Assembly: GCA_030528765.1 (NCBI GenBank)
Contig: JAUMYD010000016.1
Span: 1-18,639 of the forward strand
Direction of reading: 5' to 3'
From: Bacillota bacterium
GTDB lineage: Bacteria > Bacillota > Dehalobacteriia > UBA4068
Length of the DNA stretch: 18,639 nt
Both the position numbers and the translations under genes were made by a program. Within the stretch, counting starts at the first letter, position 1; the number at the start of each line of letters is the position of its first letter. Of this stretch, positions 13,879-18,639 are shown piece by piece. The notes under the pieces were generated by a model. That model was not told the DNA's origin, ran no database searches, and saw only the letters and a program-made list of their open reading frames with translations.

Positions 13879-14379
13879 ATGAACGAAGAATTGACGAATA
13901 TGCTTGCTGCAATGGACCCCGCTGAATTGGCAATGGGTTCTGCGGTGCTCGGCTTTATCGGAATGTTTACCATCGTTATTGCTATCGTGTGGTTTTTTGT
14001 TTCTGCCATTGGCTATTTTAAGATGTTCAAAAAGGCCGGCGAAAAAGCTTGGTTGGCTTTTATCCCGCTTTTCCGCGATTATATTCGTTTTAAATTTGCC
14101 TGGAAACCCCTGTTTTTCTGGATTACTTTGGGGTGCCTTATCGCCGCGCAGGTTCTTCCTATGTTCGATAACCTTGTGCTGAACCTGCTGGCACTGGCTA
14201 TCTGCATTGTTCTGATCGTCCTCCATGCAAAGGTTGCCGGCTACATCGCCAAGGCTTTTGGCAAAGGCGGCGGCTGGGGCGCACTGCTCTTCTTCTTCCC
14301 CTTCATTGCCAGCCTGATCCTGGGCTTTGGTAAAGCGGAATACATCGGCAATCAGTCTGGCCTTGCCAAGAAGAAATAG
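13879..14379 (+). CDS. Small multi-spanning membrane protein, DUF5684-like
   Basis: The protein has 166 residues and four hydrophobic segments (about 20-44, 77-95, 98-117 and 132-150). It shows the pattern I associate with the DUF5684 group: a first helix followed by YFKMFKKAGEKAWLAFIPLFRDY, then a short WKPLFFW helix, and near the end AKAFGKGGGWG ... LILGFGKAEYIG. Members are sometimes annotated as signal-peptidase-like, but no catalytic residues are visible here. ATG 13879 has AAGGAG seven bases upstream. It stands alone, between a tRNA terminator and a convergent gene. Function unknown. Confidence 0.8.
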   Translation: MNEELTNMLAAMDPAELAMGSAVLGFIGMFTIVIAIVWFFVSAIGYFKMFKKAGEKAWLAFIPLFRDYIRFKFAWKPLFFWITLGCLIAAQVLPMFDNLVLNLLALAICIVLIVLHAKVAGYIAKAFGKGGGWGALLFFFPFIASLILGFGKAEYIGNQSGLAKKK

Positions 14380-14577
14380 TGATTTTGCTTTGCGTTTGTT
14401 TTTGAAGGTGGCTTCAGTGACGCTTTGCATGCGGGGATGACAGGCGACTTTTATTGCTGCGCTGGAAAAGACTGGCTGTCTTCCCGAGGGGAAGTTTTGG
14501 TGATCTGAAGCTTGCTGCTTGTACCGGATTTGCTGCTGTGCATTTTTGTACAGCCTTCCGGATAAATGATTAAAAGG

Positions 14578-14621
14578 GAAGAGGTGCGGATCATCTGCTG
14601 ATCCTGCACCTCTTCTCTTTT
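14578..14621. terminator. Bidirectional terminator
   Basis: GAAGAGGTGC (14578-14587) pairs with GCACCTCTTC (14606-14615), with an inner GATC/GATC stem. On the plus strand TCTTTT follows; on the minus strand CCTTTTAAT follows. It can serve both the gene ending at 14379 and the convergent gene ending at 14861. Confidence 0.75.
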
Positions 14622-14800
14622 ATGCAGTTCACACACCTTCCGGGCAGCGGGCCCGGCTGCTGTGGGTTTCACAGAAAAAAGCAGTGCAGTGCGGGAGCAT
14701 ATGGGCGGGATTGCCTGCAAATGCATGGCTCTTTTCCTGGTCTTTTGCCGCACAGGAAGAGTAAAATCTTCCGGAGGCGTTTCCGCAGGGGAAGGGAAAC

Positions 14801-14847
14801 GAAGGTCGGCCCACGCATATATGCGCAGGCCGACCTTCAAATTTTTT
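14801..14847 (+). terminator. Long palindromic hairpin with plus-strand T-run
   Basis: GAAGGTCGGCC (14801-14811) pairs with GGCCGACCTTC (14828-14838) around a nested perfect palindrome CGCATATATGCG (14814-14825). AAATTTTTTC follows on the plus strand, so it terminates plus-strand transcription best, although it lies 22 bases past the stop of the minus-strand gene. It could be a dispersed palindromic element. Confidence 0.65.
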
Positions 14848-14860
14848 CTTCTCAGCTGCT

Positions 14861-17740
14861 TTATTTGCTGTGGCTAATGGTCGTGGAAGATATGGAATCC
14901 CGGAACATTTTGGAGAAGTCGGAATTGATACTGTTGTCTTCGAAATCGTTGTTTTTGATATTTTTGAGTTTGTGCTCCTCCCTCTTTTCGGCGAGGAACT
15001 TTTCCAAAGGCTGGTCGCTTTCGATGATTTTTGCCAGCTCCTTGGTATCATTTCCAATAGCCAGCAGCTGCATCCCATCCTCTTCCTGGATGCATTTTGC
15101 TTCCACCTCCAGAGGATTTTTCCCCTTCAGGAAATTCTTGCCCAGGTTTTTGATGATTTGCTCTTTCTGCTGGAGCTTCTCATTGTCAGTTTCGTTCTTC
15201 AGCTGAAGCAGGAATTTTTCGCATTCCCTGCCCATCTTTATTCTGGAAAGAAGGTAGGCATTTCTTTCCGGCGACAGATTGTCTCCCAGGGAGGCTGCCA
15301 TCAGAAGCTCGCGCTGGGCTTTCAGGCCGCGTGTGTATTCTCGTGCCAGCTCGCCATACCCACGGGCCAGCGCATTCTGCTCACTGGTAAAACCAAGCTT
15401 CTCCATCCCGCGTCGCAACCACTGGGAATTCTTCCCTTCAAGGGCGATACTCAGTCGTCGGGTCGCTTCCGCTGTCTGGATGAAATGCAGACTCAGACCA
15501 TCATTGATCTCCAGCAGTGTCTGACAGGCGTTAATTCCATTATTTATGGCCTTGTAATAAAGGGGTGCTATGTTTTTCTCCTCCAGCATCAAGTCAGAAA
15601 CAATAGATTTTTCTGCAAGTTTATTGACCCGCAGGAGGCATTTGGCGTGCTGATCCTTCTTGCCGGAGATGGGGTGCTCCATAAAGTTGGGGTTTTGCAT
15701 TTCGTCCAAAAGAGAAATGATATGTTCGCTGTCTTCGCTTATTGAAAGCAGCAGTGCGACTGCGCTGCGGGATTCGTCTGTATAAACCTCCCCGCCCATG
15801 GAAGGAAAGAGTTTCGGTCGATTGATCGGGGCGGTTCTTTTTGAAAGATTTTCAAAAAAGGCAACGGAGCCCTCCAGGATCTCATCAAGCTTATTGATCT
15901 TCTCCCGGTAGGGGCCGGATTCCTTTTGCTGCTGTTCCTTCAAAATGCGTTCCTTCGTGCGTTTGCCATAAAGGATTCTATGCTGCTCTTCCTGGCGTTC
16001 TGCGCGAATTGCCTCGATTTTCTCTTTTTTCTGCTTTGCGCTGAATTCCTTGTGCTCTTGCAGCAGTTTGTCATAATGGAAATGCTCCGTATAGTTTTCT
16101 TTTTTGCTGAAAATCTCTCCCAGTTCTTTCAGATCTTTATCAGCCAGCTTCTGCATGCTGGGCGTTTTTCCAAATTTCTTTCTCGTGTTCTCCAGGAAAT
16201 CAATGCCTTTTTCGTACTGTTTACCGATTTTTATGGCATTATCTTTCGCTTCCGAGTTATCCTTACTGAGGAAGTTCTCGGCTGCAAAGCCCATCTGCAT
16301 TTTTTCCAGGCGGCTCTGGATTTTTTCTCTCGTCAGGGGGTAGCCGGTATCGGCGTGCAGCAGCAGTTCTTCCTGGCTGCCTTTCCCCTCCACATAGGCC
16401 AGGCCAAGCTCACTACAGCCCCGAAGGAAGAAGAGATCATCTTTGGTAAAGCCCCATTCCTCCACCCGCTTTTTGAATTTGCTGGAGCATTTTTCGTAGG
16501 CATGCAAGGCGATCCAGCTGATCCGGCATATCTGCAGAAAATCAGAGCTAATGCCTTCTCCATTGTCCAACATTTTACGCAGCTGTCTGCTGCCCGCTTT
16601 CAGTGCCTTCGACACGAAAGAAACCGTTTGCATATCTTCGCCTGTCGAGGTGTCATCCATAATAGCGGCGTTATATTGTTTTAGCCCCTTGTTGAATTCT
16701 TTGAGCTCCGCATATGTGGTAGAAATTTTGTGCAGCTTTTCCAGAAAATTTTTGTTATGATCATTGGCAGCATCTTTTTCTTCCGGGAATTCCAGGGTGA
16801 GGAGCGCACCGATGGCAGCCCGGGCTCTTTCATCCAGAACGATATCCGGCTCCCGGAACATTGTTCGTTCCGGCTGCTTGATGCTGCTAACTGCCATTTT
16901 TGACAAATTCTCCCCAGTATTCAGCCAAGCATCTGATAGGGCAGCGCACTCTGCGATCTGCTCCTTATAGATGCCGGATCTCCGGGCTTCCTCGATTTTT
17001 TCCTTGAAAGTAGCCTGGGACTGTTTCTTTTTTTCGTATAGATTATTCAGCTGCTTTTCCCTATTGCTAAATTCAGCTATTCTTTGCTTTTCTTGCTGCA
17101 GCTTCCCGCTTCTTTCCAGAGTTTCCGCGTTTTTTTTCAAGGCCAGGGGAAGAGACTGCTGCATCTGGTAGAGCTTCATCTTCTCTGCGTAGCGCTGGAT
17201 ACTGTCCTTGAACCAGCCGAAATTGTTATAGAAGAACATCGTCACCGCCCCGGGCTTTTTGGGCGGCTTGTCTACATACTGCGCTCCGTGGATCTGTGTT
17301 GTGCTCAAAACCGGGCTATCTTTGTCAATCTCCAGCAAGCGGGGGTAGTCCTCCCCGGGGATCCGGATCAGCACTCTGTTTTGGAAACTTGCCCAGTAGA
17401 GCTGCCGCCACAGCCTGGGATTTTTTTCATTGCGTAAGGAGGATTCCGGCTTTTCTATCGTGATCTTCTCCATCACTGATGTGGATTTGGGGTCCGAATC
17501 CAGCAGGTAAATATCCGGCAGGTTACCCAAATCCATCCCGCCGTAGAAGGAGAAGTTGAAGGGCGGCTCCTGGAGGAGCAGGGAAAAGCCCTCATGGAAA
17601 GAATCGATTACATCAAACTCATCATTGCTCCACCCCCTTTCCCTCGCTCTGCCTTTGCTGTCATAACCAAGCAGGCTGCTGTAGCGCAGGAGAATAGAGC
17701 CTTTTTTAGGTGCATCTGCGCTTTCCGGTTTTTTGGGCAT
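14861..17740 (-). CDS. Large coiled-coil-rich protein with an internal duplication, family unknown
   Basis: I do not recognise this 959-residue protein. It has no signal peptide or membrane segment, so it is probably cytoplasmic or exported by a non-Sec route. Residues 1-175 form a globular region rich in aromatics (PFNFSFYGGMDLGNLPDIYL, then WRQLYWASFQNRVLIRI and a Pro-rich KPPKKPGA before FFYNNFGWFKDS). Charged helices likely to form coiled coil cover about 180-265 and 500-620. Residues about 233-500 and 589-853 are two diverged copies of one unit, offset by about 352. The C-terminal 100 residues are polar. The start at 17740 has a strong AAAGGAG site nine bases upstream (17748-17754). The opposite strand is open only in fragments with no ribosome sites, which supports this strand. 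It could be a structural or scaffold protein or an effector; the sequence does not decide. Confidence 0.82.
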   Translation of the reverse strand: MPKKPESADAPKKGSILLRYSSLLGYDSKGRARERGWSNDEFDVIDSFHEGFSLLLQEPPFNFSFYGGMDLGNLPDIYLLDSDPKSTSVMEKITIEKPESSLRNEKNPRLWRQLYWASFQNRVLIRIPGEDYPRLLEIDKDSPVLSTTQIHGAQYVDKPPKKPGAVTMFFYNNFGWFKDSIQRYAEKMKLYQMQQSLPLALKKNAETLERSGKLQQEKQRIAEFSNREKQLNNLYEKKKQSQATFKEKIEEARRSGIYKEQIAECAALSDAWLNTGENLSKMAVSSIKQPERTMFREPDIVLDERARAAIGALLTLEFPEEKDAANDHNKNFLEKLHKISTTYAELKEFNKGLKQYNAAIMDDTSTGEDMQTVSFVSKALKAGSRQLRKMLDNGEGISSDFLQICRISWIALHAYEKCSSKFKKRVEEWGFTKDDLFFLRGCSELGLAYVEGKGSQEELLLHADTGYPLTREKIQSRLEKMQMGFAAENFLSKDNSEAKDNAIKIGKQYEKGIDFLENTRKKFGKTPSMQKLADKDLKELGEIFSKKENYTEHFHYDKLLQEHKEFSAKQKKEKIEAIRAERQEEQHRILYGKRTKERILKEQQQKESGPYREKINKLDEILEGSVAFFENLSKRTAPINRPKLFPSMGGEVYTDESRSAVALLLSISEDSEHIISLLDEMQNPNFMEHPISGKKDQHAKCLLRVNKLAEKSIVSDLMLEEKNIAPLYYKAINNGINACQTLLEINDGLSLHFIQTAEATRRLSIALEGKNSQWLRRGMEKLGFTSEQNALARGYGELAREYTRGLKAQRELLMAASLGDNLSPERNAYLLSRIKMGRECEKFLLQLKNETDNEKLQQKEQIIKNLGKNFLKGKNPLEVEAKCIQEEDGMQLLAIGNDTKELAKIIESDQPLEKFLAEKREEHKLKNIKNNDFEDNSINSDFSKMFRDSISSTTISHSK
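15182..15976 (-). repeat. Second copy of the internal protein repeat (residues about 589-853)
   Basis: Anchor points shared with the first copy: SGPYREKI with SGIYKEQI, ENLSK with ENLSK, TDESRSAVALLL with LDERARAAIGALL, and GFTSEQNALARGYGELAREY with GFTKDDLFFLRGCSELGLAY. LLSRIKMGRECEKFL matches IQSRLEKMQMGFAAENFL. Offsets between matching residues are 352-353 throughout. Confidence 0.8.
16241..17044 (-). repeat. First copy of the internal protein repeat (residues about 233-500)
   Basis: The partner of the copy at 15182-15976. The unit is about 270 residues long, and the copies are joined by a charged helical linker (about 500-588). Protein identity is low but collinear, indicating an old duplication. 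Confidence 0.8.
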
Positions 17741-17756
17741 AAGAAGCTCCTTTCAA

Positions 17757-17780
17757 CTGTATTTCCGTTTGGGAATACAG
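17757..17780. promoter_or_regulatory. Palindrome in the leader of the 959-residue gene
   Basis: CTGTATT and AATACAG arms with inner CC/GG pairs around a four-base centre, and one imperfect position. It lies between the predicted transcription start and the ribosome site of the minus-strand gene. It could be an operator or a leader hairpin. Confidence 0.5.
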
Positions 17781-17842
17781 GCCATTCAGATTTATTTATT
17801 TGTTTTGTAGGAACAAAAATTTTTATATAGAAGCATTATTAT

Positions 17843-17871
17843 ATTATAACATATTATAATAGCTTTTTCCA
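17843..17871 (-). promoter_or_regulatory. Promoter candidate of the 959-residue gene
   Basis: On the minus strand a perfect TATAAT (17843-17848) lies 17 bases from a weak -35 TGGAAA (17866-17871). Another TATAAT at 17853-17858 lacks a -35 box. A weak -35 next to a perfect -10 may mean an activator is needed. Confidence 0.45.
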
Positions 17872-18103
17872 GTCTCCTGCGGGAAGAAAAACAGTATTAT
17901 TAAAAAATTCCTCTGAATTAAGCATTTTTAGTGTTGATATATTGGCAAAAGGGCAATGTTTTGCAGCTTACTTTGGTTGAAAATATTGGTTTTTTTGACT
18001 ATATTTGTTTCGGCTGATATAAGGTGTTTTCTTTATTATACATAAAGAAGCATGCAGGCTTTTTGTCGGGAATCGATGCCTCCCTTTTCGGGGGCATGCT
18101 GCC

Positions 18104-18132
18104 TTGACGGTACACAGGAAAGCTGCTATAAT
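18104..18132 (+). promoter_or_regulatory. Promoter of the lipoprotein gene
   Basis: TTGACG (18104-18109), 17 bases, TATAAT (18127-18132). The start is predicted near 18139, about 30 bases before the ATG, and GGGGGTG (18158-18164) serves as ribosome site. Confidence 0.8.
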
Positions 18133-18170
18133 GAAAAACAAAGTGTGCTGCTTTTTCGGGGGTGTGGAAA

Positions 18171-18639
18171 ATGAAAAAATGTATCGCGGTTCTGCTTTTT
18201 TCTGCTTTGCTTCTGTGCTTTTCTGCCTGCATGGCGGCTTCTGTTCCCGGGGAAGAGGGCAGCCCGCAAATGGAAGACAAAAGCCCTGCCGCTGAGGAGG
18301 AGCTGGCCTTTTCTCTGGGGCGGGTGGAAGGCAATACCTATGAAAACGAGTTTCTGGGGATCGGCTGCACGCTGGACAGCAGCTGGACATTTTTCAGCCA
18401 GGAGGAGCTCAGCGCGCTGAATAATGCTGCGGAAGATATGCTGCCTGCGGATTTTACAGAATCTGCCGCAGAGGCAGAGCAGCTCTATGCCATGTACGCC
18501 CTTGGGGAGAATCAGATGGATGTTATCAGCATCAATCTGGAAAAAGCTGATAATGAGATCATCGAGAAGCTGGATCTCCGGAAGAATTATGAGAAGGCAG
18601 CAGCCCTTTTGATGGATGGTTATGAGCAGCTGGGTTATA
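18171..18639 (+). CDS. Putative lipoprotein, 3' end beyond the window
   Basis: The first 156 residues of an open frame with no stop before the window end. The N-terminus MKKCIAVLLFSALLLCFSAC is a lipoprotein signal: two lysines, a hydrophobic core and a lipobox FSAC with the modifiable Cys at 20 (Phe at -3 is less common than Leu). An acidic low-complexity linker (about 26-45) follows, then a region starting GNTYENEFLGIGCTLDSSWT that resembles exported proteins of Clostridia with a small globular domain, and a helical ELSALNNAAEDM segment. It would be attached to the outer face of the cytoplasmic membrane. A consensus-like promoter and ribosome site precede it. No function can be assigned from this fragment. 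Confidence 0.82.
   Translation, partial: MKKCIAVLLFSALLLCFSACMAASVPGEEGSPQMEDKSPAAEEELAFSLGRVEGNTYENEFLGIGCTLDSSWTFFSQEELSALNNAAEDMLPADFTESAAEAEQLYAMYALGENQMDVISINLEKADNEIIEKLDLRKNYEKAAALLMDGYEQLGY

Larger units (their letters stand above)
14380..14860. other. Convergent intergenic region with two hairpins
   Basis: These 481 bases lie between a plus-strand gene and the 959-residue minus-strand gene. Open frames exist on both strands, but none has a good ribosome site or a recognisable product. The region contains a bidirectional terminator at 14578-14621 and a long palindromic hairpin at 14801-14838. No other feature is seen. Confidence 0.6.
17741..18170. other. Divergent AT-rich intergenic region
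   Basis: These 430 bases lie between the 959-residue gene (minus) and a lipoprotein gene (plus). They hold a palindrome at 17757-17780, a minus-strand promoter near 17843-17871 and a plus-strand promoter at 18104-18132. An imperfect large stem AGCATGC/GCATGCT spans 18049-18100. The middle (17880-18040) is very AT-rich and shows no gene or RNA that I can identify. Confidence 0.55.

Noticed and set aside
14451..14840. A 129-codon minus-strand frame in the convergent intergenic region
   Set aside because: It spans two hairpins and has no ribosome site or familiar domain; its start lies in the palindrome at 14801-14838.
14870..16684. Plus-strand frames opposite the 959-residue gene
   Set aside because: They are fragmentary, lack ribosome sites and read as irregular hydrophobic sequence, whereas the minus-strand frame is continuous and has a good start and an internal protein repeat.

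Overview
The window reads as the chromosome of a spore-forming Bacillota, most likely class Clostridia. It carries spoIVA, a DUF512–der–plsY–gpsA block, a YtrA-type GntR/ABC operon, strong AGGAG-type ribosome binding sites and sigma-A-type promoters. Base composition is moderately GC-rich in coding DNA, with AT-rich intergenic stretches. The species cannot be named from the sequence alone.

Layout, left to right. Positions 1-340 are non-coding apart from a possible gene tail at the very edge; they hold a promoter and an intrinsic-terminator-like hairpin in front of an alpha/beta hydrolase (341-1291) and a TSUP-family membrane transporter (1335-2102). Two tRNA genes follow, Cys-GCA and Leu-TAA. 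The housekeeping block comes next: a DUF512 PDZ/radical-SAM-type protein (2562-3866), der (3869-5206), plsY (5256-5849) and gpsA (5853-6842), closed by a strong terminator. Der serves ribosome assembly, while GpsA and PlsY supply glycerol-3-phosphate and its first acylation for phospholipid synthesis.

Immediately after that terminator a perfect consensus promoter drives two anchored proteins of unknown function (7131-8060 and 8170-8676). They share a nearly identical 143-bp DNA cassette (ribosome binding site plus membrane anchor) but have unrelated exported parts. They lie between gpsA and spoIVA. SpoIVA (8782-10278) is the spore-coat basement-layer ATPase.

The next operon runs on the minus strand: a YtrA-like GntR repressor (12186-12557), an ABC ATPase (11333-12196) and a permease (10578-11339), with overlapping ends and a candidate operator. 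Then come tadA (minus, 12850-13377) and tRNA-Arg-CCT (plus), which share an interlocked divergent promoter region, and a DUF5684-like membrane protein (13879-14379).

The least explained part is at the right: a 959-residue minus-strand protein (14861-17740), rich in predicted coiled coil, that contains two diverged copies of a unit of about 270 residues repeating with a period near 352. I recognise no family. It has its own AT-rich promoter and a palindrome in its leader. Divergent from it, a lipoprotein gene starts at 18171 and runs off the window.

All calls come from reading the sequence by eye; no database search or structure prediction was run.
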